Below are positions 8,323 to 17,419 of a stretch of 64,000 nucleotides of DNA, piece after piece. Both the position numbers and the translations under genes were made by a program. The stretch's first letter is position 1, and each line of letters starts with the position of its first letter. The notes under the pieces were generated by a model, which worked only from the letters and a program-made list of their open reading frames with translations, searched no databases and was not told the DNA's origin. The stretch comes from Shewanella violacea DSS12 (lineage in GTDB: Bacteria > Pseudomonadota > Gammaproteobacteria > Enterobacterales > Shewanellaceae): the NCBI RefSeq assembly GCF_000091325.1, contig NC_014012.1:4175685-4239684 (forward strand), written 5' to 3'.

Positions 8323-9993
8323 ATGCTATCTCCAGAACTCATTGAACTAAGTGCCGATAACAGCTTTGCCGAATTTAAGGTGACACCTAACACACATGGT
8401 CCACTCACTGAAGCTGCGATCCTTACTCTTCTGACACTCCCTGATTTCGACTGCCTCTTTCCCCTCGAACCTAGCATTCAAAAAGCAGTCATTCAGGTCA
8501 ATCAACTCTGTGGCCAAGATGACGGTCAATTCGAACAGTTTTTTCAAATAGCCGAGCGTCGCGACGGCCTGATTGAAGTAGAGATAAATGAAGATAAGAT
8601 GAGCGCGCAGATGCAACTCACGGCGTCTTGGGGGGGGAATGAAGTCACTATCCAAGATATCTTGAAATCACTCAAAACCAATAATGTAGGCATGGGGCTG
8701 AGTAAAGTTAAGATTCAGACCCTGTTGAAACAGTTAACTCAACTTCAGCCTGGTGAGACTTGTCGTAGTGTCATAGCAACAGGAAAACCCAGTGTAAATG
8801 GCACCAACGCCAAGCTTGAACGCAAAGTGCCCCTCGCCAGAGAACGTTTATTGCAACCCCAAGAGAGGGAAGATGGCACAGTAGATATGCGTAATTTAGG
8901 TTCCGTCATCATGGTGAAACCTAAAGATCTCTTGATGGTGAAACACCCGGCAACACTGGGGAGTAAAGGTTATAACATACATGGTGAAGTGCTATTCCCT
9001 GTACCCGGAAAAGATCTCCAGCTCACAGAAGGCGATGGATCTGGGCTAGATCCAGCCAATTCGAATCACCTGATCGCGATAGTAGCAGGCCAGCCCGTCG
9101 AGACTAAGACAGGCATGAAAGTCGATGATGTGCTCAACATCAAGGATGTTGATGTTGGTTATGGCAACGTCGACTTTAAAGGCAGCGTAATGATCACAGG
9201 AGATGTACACGAAGGCATGGTAGTAAAAAGCTCCGGGGACATTACCGTAATGGGCTTTGTCGATTCATCGACCTTAATAGCAGAAGGCGATGTGATTGTT
9301 AGTAAAGGGATCATAGGCAGACAGCTCAAAGAAAATGAACTATCGACTAAAATCCAGGCTAAAGGCCAGATTTGCGCTCAATTTATCCAGTATTCAGATC
9401 TCGATGCTCAGGGGGAGATACTCGTCACTAAACAGCTACTTCACAGTCACACCAAGACCAAACAGAAGCTCACAGTCAGTGATGCAAATGGACGAAGAGG
9501 CGATCTCGTTGGCGGCATAGTTAAAGCCGACAAGGGGCTTAAAGCCGTGATAATAGGTGCAACCGCAGGCACTAAAACGGAAGTGTTTTGTGCCATGAAA
9601 CAGAGTGACCTGAAGAAAAACCTAAAAGAGCTAGATCAAAGTATTAAGTCTATGTTTGTGGCTAAGTTAGAGATCCAAGCCAGACTCAAGAAACTGCCCC
9701 CCAAGAGTGAATGGCAAGGTGATGCCATGATGGTAGAACAAGTCAAAATGATGCTGGATGAGAAGCAACGCATGCTAGATGAACTCGCAAGGGAAGAGCT
9801 CGAATATGCCTTGATCAAGCAGGAAATAGATGGTTATTACCAAGAAAACCGCATAGAAGCTCATAAACACATTTTTGCCAATGTCGAGATTCATATAGGC
9901 CAAGCCTTTAACCGAACTCAGAGAGAACACGGTACCTGTATGGTATTCAATCAAGATCAAGAGATCACCTTCGATTATAACAATCGCAGTTAG
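8323..9993 (+). CDS. DUF342 / FapA family protein
   Basis: 556 aa from ATG 8323 (GGA seven bases upstream; a TTG at 8317 is less likely). The central part has the FapA pattern: VDMRNLGSVIMVKPKDLL, then repeated short beta turns (DVNIKDVDVGYGNVDFKGSVMI split over two turns, ITVMGFVDSS, IIGRQL) as in a right-handed beta-helix, then a charged coiled coil near residues 440-510. Family members are found in Shewanella and Vibrio, and some are called flagellar assembly protein A. The molecular role is unknown. No flagellar genes lie nearby, so a flagellar role is not supported by context. Confidence 0.8.
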   Translation: MLSPELIELSADNSFAEFKVTPNTHGPLTEAAILTLLTLPDFDCLFPLEPSIQKAVIQVNQLCGQDDGQFEQFFQIAERRDGLIEVEINEDKMSAQMQLTASWGGNEVTIQDILKSLKTNNVGMGLSKVKIQTLLKQLTQLQPGETCRSVIATGKPSVNGTNAKLERKVPLARERLLQPQEREDGTVDMRNLGSVIMVKPKDLLMVKHPATLGSKGYNIHGEVLFPVPGKDLQLTEGDGSGLDPANSNHLIAIVAGQPVETKTGMKVDDVLNIKDVDVGYGNVDFKGSVMITGDVHEGMVVKSSGDITVMGFVDSSTLIAEGDVIVSKGIIGRQLKENELSTKIQAKGQICAQFIQYSDLDAQGEILVTKQLLHSHTKTKQKLTVSDANGRRGDLVGGIVKADKGLKAVIIGATAGTKTEVFCAMKQSDLKKNLKELDQSIKSMFVAKLEIQARLKKLPPKSEWQGDAMMVEQVKMMLDEKQRMLDELAREELEYALIKQEIDGYYQENRIEAHKHIFANVEIHIGQAFNRTQREHGTCMVFNQDQEITFDYNNRS

Positions 9994-10231
9994 TGCCCTA
10001 AGCTTAATGACTCAGCATGCTAAGGTTCTAATTTAGTGGCCTTGGCTTAGTGGCTCTGGTTTAATCCCTAAGGATTCAAGTCAGGGCTGCAAGTGTCATA
10101 GCTGCTCTGCTTATATTTTAACTAACTCTTACTCGTTAAATCTAGACTTTACCCTCTCGCTTCCCCCAAACTTTCCATGCATAATCCCCCCATAAAACCT
10201 ATTGAATAACAAAAAATCTAAGAGAAAATTT

Positions 10232-11359
10232 GTGGAATTATTAAAAATTGATTGTTTAGGTAAGGAGCTTAGATTAGAAGGCTCTATGGCGGGTTGGCAA
10301 CAACTTTTTTGGGGCGATACCTTAGTCTCCGTCAAGCAGGCTTCTATAGATAATGAGGGGCTAAAAAGCCATGATTTTGAACTCTCCACTCAAGTTAATC
10401 CTGTCAATATCGATACAGCCCCTGAACAAGCTATACCAAGCCAAAGGATAAAGATAAGTCTTGAAATCGATCTCATTTGGCAACCATTTAACTTAGATTA
10501 TCGCTTAATGAAAGATGGCTCTTTGGTAGATCAAGGTAGTAGAAACAGCAAAGACATCGAACGACAAGTGCCGGTAAAGCCTGTCGAAGCGAAACGCAAA
10601 GTCAGTTTAGTCGGCTTGGCTTCCTTGGGATTCAAGCTACTTAAAAGCGCAAAAGTCATTAAGCTTGTTTTAGCCGGTGCCAGTGTGGCCGCTTATTCCT
10701 GGTTATTCTCTTTCCAGTTTGCCTTAGCCTTGATCGCCTGTTTGGTATTTCACGAATATGGCCACATCAGAGCCATGAAACATTTTGGCATGAAAACCAA
10801 GGGCATCTACCTGATCCCATTTATGGGAGGACTAGCCCTCAGCGACGAGAAGATCAACACTCGCTGGCAAGACGTAGTGATATCTATCATGGGGCCAACC
10901 TTTGGCCTACTCATGTCCATCATGGCTTTGATAGCCTACTGGTTAACTGGCAACGTGTTTTTCGCCGGTCTTGCCGCATTTAACGCCCTGTTAAACCTAT
11001 TTAACCTATTACCTATACTCCCACTTGACGGTGGACACATCTTAAAGAGCATCAGCTTTTCCATGAACAGCATCTTAGGTCTGGCCGCCTGTGTCGCCGG
11101 GGCTGCTGTGGGCGTCTATCTAAGCTACACCTTAGGCTTGGCATTATTAGGATTTCTGCTTCTTATAGGTAGCTTAGAGATAGTATTCGAATGGAAGACA
11201 CGCCATCAGAGTCATCTGTTACCTCTGGACAGGTATGGACAGATATTCTCGACTGTATGGTATTTTCTCACCGTGGGAGCCCTCATTGGCATCATCTGGT
11301 ATCTGGCAGGCTCGGGAGACGACATCTTGGGTTTACCGCTGAAGATATTGCAGAGCTAA
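10232..11359 (+). CDS. M50-family site-2-type zinc metalloprotease, integral membrane
   Basis: 375 aa from GTG 10232, which has AAGAGA about seven bases upstream; a TTG start at 10202 would add ten residues without a binding site. The N-terminal ~120 residues are soluble. Membrane segments follow, with the zinc motif HEYGH (about residues 174-178) in the second. The second metal motif LPILPLDGGH lies about 100 residues on. Family members cleave substrates within or near the membrane. No partner or substrate is evident from the neighbours. A terminator follows. Confidence 0.82.
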   Translation: MELLKIDCLGKELRLEGSMAGWQQLFWGDTLVSVKQASIDNEGLKSHDFELSTQVNPVNIDTAPEQAIPSQRIKISLEIDLIWQPFNLDYRLMKDGSLVDQGSRNSKDIERQVPVKPVEAKRKVSLVGLASLGFKLLKSAKVIKLVLAGASVAAYSWLFSFQFALALIACLVFHEYGHIRAMKHFGMKTKGIYLIPFMGGLALSDEKINTRWQDVVISIMGPTFGLLMSIMALIAYWLTGNVFFAGLAAFNALLNLFNLLPILPLDGGHILKSISFSMNSILGLAACVAGAAVGVYLSYTLGLALLGFLLLIGSLEIVFEWKTRHQSHLLPLDRYGQIFSTVWYFLTVGALIGIIWYLAGSGDDILGLPLKILQS

Positions 11360-11403
11360 ACATTGATTACTATAAAAATCTAGAGTAAAAGACTCTATTG
11401 AAT

Positions 11404-11426
11404 AGGGAGGTTTGGCCTCCCTTTTT
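11404..11426 (+). terminator. intrinsic terminator after the M50 peptidase
   Basis: AGGGAGG / CCTCCCT stem with a TTTGG loop and a T-run. Confidence 0.8.
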
Positions 11427-11462
11427 AGTACCTGAAAAATAATGCCACTGAATTTCAGGCAT

Positions 11463-11487
11463 AAAAAAACCTGCACAATGGCAGGTT
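11463..11487 (-). terminator. intrinsic terminator of the tRNA-Leu unit
   Basis: On the minus strand AACCTGC, a six-base loop and GCAGGTT followed by a run of seven T, starting 13 bases after the tRNA. Confidence 0.85.
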
Positions 11488-11499
11488 CCTTTATTCGAT

Positions 11500-11584
11500 T
11501 GGTACCGGAGGACGGACTTGAACCGTCACGCTCGAAAGCAACGGATTTTGAATCCGTCGTGTCTACCAATTCCACCACACCGGC
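11500..11584 (-). tRNA. tRNA-Leu (anticodon CAA)
   Basis: 85 nt with encoded CCA. The D-arm (TGGTGGAATTGGTAGACACG) and long variable arm are those of tRNA-Leu. The anticodon stem ACGGA/TCCGT encloses TTCAAAA, giving anticodon CAA, and the T-loop is GGTTCAAGTCC. The acceptor stem GCCGGTG/CTCCGGT shows a U6-U67 mismatch and a G1-U72 pair. Confidence 0.96.
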
Positions 11585-11596
11585 TTAATCAAATAG

Positions 11597-11627
11597 ACTT
11601 ACTAAAGTAGCGAGTACCTTAGTAAGT
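11597..11627 (-). other. hairpin in the pre-tRNA-Leu 5' leader
   Basis: ACTTACTAAGGTA and TACTTTAGTAAGT on the minus strand form a 13-bp stem with one mismatch and a five-base loop. It begins at the predicted transcription start and ends 12 bases before the mature tRNA. Confidence 0.6.
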
Positions 11628-11633
11628 GTCGGC

Positions 11634-11661
11634 ATTATACCTTTGAGGCGGCTAATGGCAA
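11634..11661 (-). promoter_or_regulatory. sigma-70 promoter of tRNA-Leu
   Basis: On the minus strand TTGCCA, 16 bases, TATAAT, with a predicted start near 11627. The G+C-rich discriminator fits a stable-RNA promoter. Confidence 0.75.
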
Positions 11662-11855
11662 GTCTTTAAAAGCAGAAAATAACTGACCGAACAATTTTCA
11701 CTCTCATCTGAGTATTTATACCTCACATAGGAATAATGAGTCCCCATCGATTAACTTATATCACTCCCAATCCTGAGAGGTCGAAATAGCCAAATGAGAT
11801 CCAGCGCACAAATTTAACACTTCACCCTCAGACTATTAACGATTCGATTCAATTC

Positions 11856-11869
11856 TTGATCGAGATCAG
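11856..11869 (+). promoter_or_regulatory. FNR/EtrA-like site
   Basis: TTGATCGAGATCAG matches the FNR consensus TTGATNNNNATCAA at all but the last base. It is centred about 78 bp before the start codon of the 42-aa membrane protein. Shewanella EtrA is the FNR orthologue and is assumed to recognise the same sequence. Confidence 0.55.
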
Positions 11870-11940
11870 CAAATTAACATCGAAACAAGATTAGCTTAGG
11901 GGTATGCACTAGAAATTGATTTTTGAAAGAGGACTTCACT

Positions 11941-12069
11941 ATGGCTTTTTGGTTAGATTTGATGTTTGGCAACGCTATCGGACTGATGTCAATGATCGTT
12001 ATTTTCTGCACCATAGGTATCATGGGATACCTTATGTGGATGTTTATTCAGAAATCTAAGCCAGAATAA
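11941..12069 (+). CDS. 42-aa membrane microprotein (DUF3149-like)
   Basis: Short ORF from ATG 11941 with AGAGGA about ten bases upstream, ending TAA at 12067-12069. One hydrophobic segment (MSMIVIFCTIGIMGYLMWMF) follows MAFWLDLMFGNAIGL, and the tail QKSKPE is charged and probably cytoplasmic. Size and sequence fit the DUF3149 family of gammaproteobacteria, whose function is unknown. It has its own terminator and an FNR-like site upstream, so it may belong to an anaerobic or microaerobic regulon (inference). Confidence 0.75.
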   Translation: MAFWLDLMFGNAIGLMSMIVIFCTIGIMGYLMWMFIQKSKPE

Positions 12070-12120
12070 ATAAACCGATTTCGATAAATTGCACCTTAAA
12101 CTTATGTTTCTTCTTATATA

Positions 12121-12152
12121 AATGGGGCATATTATTTTGCCCCTATTTTTTA
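12121..12152 (+). terminator. intrinsic terminator after the microprotein gene
   Basis: GGGGCA / TGCCCC stem with an eight-base loop, followed by TATTTTTTAT. Confidence 0.8.
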
Positions 12153-12275
12153 TAATTCAAGCTCTAGACTCCCGCCTATGCTGACTTCAAACACTCAAAC
12201 TCCAGCAGCATAATTGCTTAGACACTATCATTCATTAAGCATGATTTTAGTAAAATACTTAGCAGTGGCATCAGC

Positions 12276-12887
12276 CTAAGCAGCATGCTTTCTCGGGGTT
12301 GTCACGTTATTGGCAAAAGTGGGTCTGGCTTTAATCAGGTTTTTCATCTCTTCCTGGCTAGGCTCCCCTACCGGCAATCTTAGCACTTGTCGATTTAGAT
12401 AAATTCTTGCACGCATGGAGATCTTGTAATCCGATGTTGAGCCTTGTATTGCATAATTCTTTTGATTACCCAACAGCTCTATGATGCTAGTCGCCAGTAG
12501 ACTTTTAACTGCAGGTTCATTTTGCGGTAGAGTCAATACGGTCTCACCCTGGAGAAAAAATTCACGCAAAAGAGCGCGCTCAGTCGGATCCAATAGCCTC
12601 ACTTTCTCTTCGATAATCTCGGTAGTCCGCTTTATTTTTAACGCACTGATAGCCTCATCTAAGAAATAATTCACCACTTGAGTGATCAAGTAAGCGATGC
12701 CAATAATGAAACCCAATCCGATGAAATGTGAATTAGCACTAACAGCAGCTTCTAAGTGAACTGATGTCAAAATACCTACAGGTGCAAATAGTAAGGCCCC
12801 ACTCACGATAGCCAACCAAAGCATAGAGCTGAAGATCAGCTGCTTAGGCATCGAAGGTTTAAATATCTGTGTGTTTATTTTCTGCAT
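12276..12887 (-). CDS. SieB-like (superinfection exclusion B family) membrane protein
   Basis: 203 aa from ATG 12887 (AGG seven bases upstream; the frame opens twelve codons earlier without support). Two hydrophobic segments at about residues 18-42 and 52-76 are followed by a soluble part containing LDPTERALLREFF and a stretch with hydrolysis-independent helix/strand pattern. This arrangement fits the SieB family, named after the phage P22 protein that aborts infection by other phages. Chromosomal homologues are common and not shown to be antiviral. No phage genes lie nearby. A defence role is therefore only possible. Confidence 0.6.
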   Translation of the reverse strand: MQKINTQIFKPSMPKQLIFSSMLWLAIVSGALLFAPVGILTSVHLEAAVSANSHFIGLGFIIGIAYLITQVVNYFLDEAISALKIKRTTEIIEEKVRLLDPTERALLREFFLQGETVLTLPQNEPAVKSLLATSIIELLGNQKNYAIQGSTSDYKISMRARIYLNRQVLRLPVGEPSQEEMKNLIKARPTFANNVTTPRKHAA

Positions 12888-13123
12888 AAGGATACCTAGT
12901 GTCAAAAAACTGTACTTATACAAGGTAAAAGCAAAATTAATGCCACAAATAGACTAAAAATATTAATTTCAGATATTTAAGTTTTATTGTTAATTTTTAA
13001 GCTACTAACTAACTCAATAAGTGATCGGCAGACTATGCTTATGGAGGGATGCTTACTTTGACATAATGAGAAGGCGAGAGTGAGCAGATCAGACTTAGCT
13101 TCCAATGCTTAAGAAAAGGGTCC

Positions 13124-14776
13124 ATGCATACTTTCACTAGCAGGTTAATCAAGAGCCAAATAGGCCGTAAATTAACAATATCAATCATATTATTTAGTTC
13201 ATTAATCACCTTGATCACCACAGGTTTTCAACTGGTAAATGACTATAAAGGCGATGTCGATCGTATCACCCGACAGTTTACCAGTATCGAAAAAGTTAAC
13301 TTAGATGTATTGGCGGCGAGTATTTGGGTGATCGATGAAAGGCTGATCAACACCCAGATCAATGGCTTAATTCAACTACCCGACATCACCTATATTTCGA
13401 TCCACGATGATAGTGGTCAAGTCTGGACCTCTGGTACCCCAACGCCTGAAAATACCATAGAAAAAACGTTCGAGCTCACCTATGACTCTGGAAATGACAC
13501 TATTGCGGTTGGCAGCCTACTGGTTCAAGCCGATCTTAAAGCCGTCTATGAGAAACTGTTAAAAAGAGCCATTATTATATTATTTTTCAATGCGATAAAA
13601 ACATTCATCGTCGCAGGTTTCATCCTATTTCTCGTTTGGTACATGGTTGCCAGGCATCTGCATATGCTGAGTCTCTATTGTCAGCGATTAGATCTAGATA
13701 GCCCCTTCGAGCCGCTCAAATTTGATCAGAATAATAAGGAGGGAGATGAGTTCCATCAAGTTTCATCGGCAATCAATACCATGCAACAGCAACTAAGAAC
13801 CTCATTTTCTGACATTAAAAAATCGAAACAGGAACTGCAAGATGCACTAACCGATAGAGAAAGATTATTAGCCCTAGAAACCAGTTATAAAGAGGAGCTG
13901 GCAAGACAGGTAAAGGAGAGAACTCAGGAACTAGAACAGTCTTTATTGGTATTAAAGCGTGCTCAGGAAGTGTTAGTCGAACAGGAAAAAATGGCAGCAT
14001 TAGGAGGGCTTGTATCGGGAGTCGCACACGAAATAAATACCCCAATAGGGATCTGTTTGACGGCTGCAACCTCCCAAATGATACATGTCAAAGAGCTGCT
14101 CCAACTCATACACGGTGAAGACGCTACCTTAGAGGAAATCAATGACATCTTAGAAGAGCATCAGGAGAGCTGTGCATTAATCGTTAACAATATTACTAAG
14201 GCTAGCACCCTGATACAGAAGTTTAAAAGCGTTGCAGCCCGGCAGAATCCTGAAGAGCTGAAGACATTCAATCTAAGGCAAGCCCTCATAGATAGTCATG
14301 AGTCTATGAAGATCCTCTTCACTGAACAAGAGGTAGAAGTGCAGTTTGATATCGCTCCTGAACTAGAAATAAAAACTAACCAAAGCCTGCTAAAGCAGAT
14401 CACAGGTAATGTTCTCTCCAATTCATATTCTCACGCCTTTAAGAAAGTGGAGAAGAGCATCATCATAATCAGGGCAAAGCTAGTCGATAATAACCTAAGT
14501 ATTTCGATACAGGATAATGGCCCAGGGATTTCGACAGAAGCGGCCACTCATATTTTCGAGCCCTTCTATACCACTTCACGTAGCGAAGGTGCCACAGGAC
14601 TTGGACTCTCGGCCGCTTATAATGCTGCTATCTTGCTCAAAGGAAACATCAGGTTCGAGCCTGAGTGTGAACTCGGGGGCGCCTGTTTCCTGATATCATT
14701 CCCGATCACGCCATATTCAACAGATGATGAACTTAGCGATCCCATCTCCCAATCGGGCCTGATGAATCAGGTCTAG
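13124..14776 (+). CDS. orphan sensor histidine kinase
   Basis: 550 aa. TM segments at about 17-37 and 148-174 enclose a periplasmic sensor of ~110 residues. A coiled coil (about 225-285) leads to the H-box ALGGLVSGVAHEINTPIG with phospho-acceptor His302, a DctB/NtrB-like type. The ATPase domain has N-box NSYSHAF, QDNGPGIS and GATGLGLSAAY. No response regulator is adjacent, so the partner is encoded elsewhere. The stimulus is unknown. Confidence 0.92.
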   Translation: MHTFTSRLIKSQIGRKLTISIILFSSLITLITTGFQLVNDYKGDVDRITRQFTSIEKVNLDVLAASIWVIDERLINTQINGLIQLPDITYISIHDDSGQVWTSGTPTPENTIEKTFELTYDSGNDTIAVGSLLVQADLKAVYEKLLKRAIIILFFNAIKTFIVAGFILFLVWYMVARHLHMLSLYCQRLDLDSPFEPLKFDQNNKEGDEFHQVSSAINTMQQQLRTSFSDIKKSKQELQDALTDRERLLALETSYKEELARQVKERTQELEQSLLVLKRAQEVLVEQEKMAALGGLVSGVAHEINTPIGICLTAATSQMIHVKELLQLIHGEDATLEEINDILEEHQESCALIVNNITKASTLIQKFKSVAARQNPEELKTFNLRQALIDSHESMKILFTEQEVEVQFDIAPELEIKTNQSLLKQITGNVLSNSYSHAFKKVEKSIIIIRAKLVDNNLSISIQDNGPGISTEAATHIFEPFYTTSRSEGATGLGLSAAYNAAILLKGNIRFEPECELGGACFLISFPITPYSTDDELSDPISQSGLMNQV

Positions 14777-14786
14777 ATCATAAAAC

Positions 14787-15623
14787 CTAGGAGTGGTTAG
14801 CCTTATTGGCTAACTTGGTCAAAACCCGACTCGCCGCCACAAAGCCAAAGGTACCGGTAACAACTGTCACGGCACCGAAACCTGATGCGCAATCCATACG
14901 CATGCTGCCATCTACATTCGCCTTGCTATTACAGACACTACCGTCAGCCTGAGGGTAGACGAGTTGCTCTGTAGAGAAAACGGCTTCGATACTGAAACGT
15001 CGCTGTAAATTTTTAGAAAAATTATACTCACGCCGCAATAAGTTACGAACTTTAGCCAGCAAAGGGTCCTGATATGTCTTGGCAAGGTCAATCACTTGAA
15101 CTTGTGTCGGGTCAACTTGCCCTCCCGCACCACCCACGGTCACTAAGGGCAATTTCTGCCTCTTACACCAAGCTATCATTGCAGCCTTAGGTTTCACTGC
15201 ATCAATACAATCGACAACATAATCTAAAATATCAGTTTGATCTTCCTTGGCATATTTTTTACCAATGAAATAATCACCTAGGTTATCTGTAGTGATGAAA
15301 TCTTCTACCTGATTAACCTTGCACTCAGGATTGATCTGCAAAATACGTTGAGCCATGACTTCAACTTTAGATTCGCCTATGGTCTGTTTCAGGGCATGTA
15401 TTTGACGGTTGGTATTGGTAACACAAATATCATCGAGATCGATGAGAGTGATTTCACCTATACCACTCCTAGCCAAAGACTCGGCAGCCCAAGTACCTAC
15501 GCCACCTATACCTACGATGGCAACATGGGATTGAGAAAACTGAACTAGGGCCTTTTGCCCATAGAGACGGCCAATACCCGCGAATCGATTAAGATAAGCT
15601 TCAGAGAGCACCCGATTATCCAA
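14787..15623 (-). CDS. tcdA: tRNA threonylcarbamoyladenosine dehydratase
   Basis: 278 aa. E1-like ATP-dependent enzyme that cyclises t6A at position 37 of ANN-decoding tRNAs (ct6A). It has the nucleotide loop VGIGGVGTWAAESLARSG, IDLDDICVTNTNRQIHAL, VTVGGAGGQVDPTQ and the C-terminal RMDCASGFGAVTVVTGTFG block. The TTG start has GGAG six bases upstream. It converges on the histidine kinase gene. Confidence 0.94.
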   Translation of the reverse strand: MDNRVLSEAYLNRFAGIGRLYGQKALVQFSQSHVAIVGIGGVGTWAAESLARSGIGEITLIDLDDICVTNTNRQIHALKQTIGESKVEVMAQRILQINPECKVNQVEDFITTDNLGDYFIGKKYAKEDQTDILDYVVDCIDAVKPKAAMIAWCKRQKLPLVTVGGAGGQVDPTQVQVIDLAKTYQDPLLAKVRNLLRREYNFSKNLQRRFSIEAVFSTEQLVYPQADGSVCNSKANVDGSMRMDCASGFGAVTVVTGTFGFVAASRVLTKLANKANHS

Positions 15624-16200
15624 CTGTAACTCCAGACTATAAATTTAATACCATTCCTTCACAGCGCTAATCTCAAACAAGCATGCCAGAAACGCAAAAC
15701 GAACCTAGCTTTACCTGAGCATAGCTAACAAGGAAAGATTTTGTTCACATAACAAAAGTTGGCAGATTTTATCTTATTTCCCAGTTAAAGACTAAAGCTA
15801 ACGGAAAAAGTAATGCCATATCCAGATAATTCATAAAAATCACCAAGGTTCATTTTTTAACATTTTAAAGACAAGTCTTATTAATTACCCTACAATTTTA
15901 GCTTTTCCTTATAAAGCAACAGGTAAAGTTAGATTGGTTAGGCACAGGTACCTGTTGGTGTATGTTGCAAATACTAGGTATTAACTAGAGGCTGTAATTG
16001 AAAGGGTTTATCTTGTTACTATTTGATCTAGACGAGGTTTGTGACAGTGGAAACTTGATCTTGCCCACAACTATATTGATACGGGACTGTAAAATAACCC
16101 CCGAACTTGTTGCGAGGGCGTGTCCCGACAACCAAGTGTATTAACCATAAATAATTATTATAAAATGAAAAAGAACTTAGGTTCTTGGGAATACTTAAAC
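15624..16200. other. long intergenic region upstream of the porin
   Basis: About 575 bp, AT-rich, with no ORF beyond short noise. Visible elements are ACAGGTACCTGT (a 12-bp palindrome near 15946) and AAGAAC-TTAG-GTTCTT at about 16169-16184, a small hairpin just before the porin start. TGTGA at about 16039 has no second CRP half. The length suggests regulated porin transcription with a long leader, but no promoter could be fixed. Confidence 0.5.
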
Positions 16201-17241
16201 ATGAAAAAAACGCTAATCTCTGCCTCTATTGCATCGGTTTTAACTTTAGTTTCATTCGGTGCGCTAGCCGATGGACCTAATTTCTATGGCCGTCTGGATC
16301 TATCAGTCAGTCACTCAGATACCGGCGCGACAATTCAAGATGGTAAAAGTGGCACAGTACTAGAAACCAACTCCTCACGCTTAGGCGTTAAAGGTAGCGA
16401 GACTATTTCCGAAGGTTTCGACATCATCTATCAGATGGAGTTCCAGGTTGAAAACACTTCTACTAATTCAGACGTATTTAAGGCTCGTAGCACTTATTTA
16501 GGTCTTAAAACCCAAGGCGGTACTGTGCTAGTTGGTCGTAACGATACTGTATTCAAGAAAGCCGAAGGTGGAGTCGATCTATTCGGTAGTCGCAATGCAG
16601 ATATCAACCGTATGATAGGTGGTCAATCACGTAAAGCTGACGGTGTATGGTATTACTCTCCCAAAATCGCCGGTCTAGTCACACTTAACGCAACATATCT
16701 GATGGAAGATAACTACACAGATGACGCAGGTAAAGAATCTTATGAAGATCAGTACGCACTGAGTGCGACTCTTGGTGATAAGAAGCTAAGAGTACAAAAC
16801 TATTATGCAGCTGTAGCCTATAACACTATCGGTGGCATAGATGCTTACCGTGTCGTAGGCCAAGTGAAATTGGGTGACTTCAAGCTGGGCAGTCTGTTCC
16901 AAAACACAGAAAGCCAGACAACTCCAAATAAAGAAGGTAATTCTTACTTCGTCAACCTAGCTTACCAGCTAAACGGCGTTAATCTAAAAGCCCAATACGG
17001 TAAAGATGAAGCTGGTTTCGGTAAGTACTATAAGAACATCACTAAGGACACAGTAGATATCGACACAGCTACCGACGTCAACGTTCAGGTGATCACTATA
17101 GGTGCCGATTATAAGATAGCTAAATCGACTCAAATATATGGTCATTATGCCATGTATCAAGGTGACTATGAGTTAGCGGGTATAAAAGTGGATCTAGAAG
17201 ACGACAACATCTTCACAGTCGGTGTACGTTACAACTTCTAA
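16201..17241 (+). CDS. general diffusion porin (trimeric type)
   Basis: 346 aa from ATG 16201, where a standard signal peptide begins (MKKTLISASIASVLTL...ALA). The mature start DGPNFYGRLDLSV, TNSSRLGVKGSE and LGLKTQGGTVLVGRNDT are the hallmark blocks of 16-stranded Gram-negative porins, and the protein ends VGVRYNF with the C-terminal Phe needed for outer-membrane assembly. It allows passive diffusion of small hydrophilic solutes. The frame stays open 27 codons upstream, but that extension would bury the signal peptide. A bidirectional terminator follows. Confidence 0.92.
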   Translation: MKKTLISASIASVLTLVSFGALADGPNFYGRLDLSVSHSDTGATIQDGKSGTVLETNSSRLGVKGSETISEGFDIIYQMEFQVENTSTNSDVFKARSTYLGLKTQGGTVLVGRNDTVFKKAEGGVDLFGSRNADINRMIGGQSRKADGVWYYSPKIAGLVTLNATYLMEDNYTDDAGKESYEDQYALSATLGDKKLRVQNYYAAVAYNTIGGIDAYRVVGQVKLGDFKLGSLFQNTESQTTPNKEGNSYFVNLAYQLNGVNLKAQYGKDEAGFGKYYKNITKDTVDIDTATDVNVQVITIGADYKIAKSTQIYGHYAMYQGDYELAGIKVDLEDDNIFTVGVRYNF

Positions 17242-17287
17242 TCGCTGAGCCCATGGCTCTAAACGATTTAAAGTTTAGCGAAAACAG

Positions 17288-17315
17288 AAAAGCGACCTTA
17301 TTGGTCGCTTTTTAT
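17288..17315. terminator. bidirectional terminator between porin and tpm
   Basis: AAGCGACC / GGTCGCTT stem with a five-base loop. T-runs follow on the plus strand (TTTTTATT) and on the minus strand. Confidence 0.85.
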
Positions 17316-17324
17316 TGCCTCACA

Positions 17325-17419
17325 GAGCGCAGCAAAGCTGCAGCGAGAAAACGAGAAAACGAGAAAACGAGAATAAGCGTCTACTCTGTATCTCCTAGGC
17401 AACTTGTTGGTGTTCTCGC
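17325..17419. repeat. dispersed intergenic repeat, copy A, with octamer microsatellite
   Basis: Contains GCAGCAAAGCTGC, three copies of CGAGAAAA (17344-17371), and AGGCAACTTGTTGGTG (from about 17397), a degenerate form of the CAGCCAACTTGTTGGCG block found near 45.8 and 50.5 kb. Confidence 0.7.

Noticed and set aside
16039..16060. CRP site upstream of the porin
   Set aside because: Only one half (TGTGA) is present; the second half does not match.
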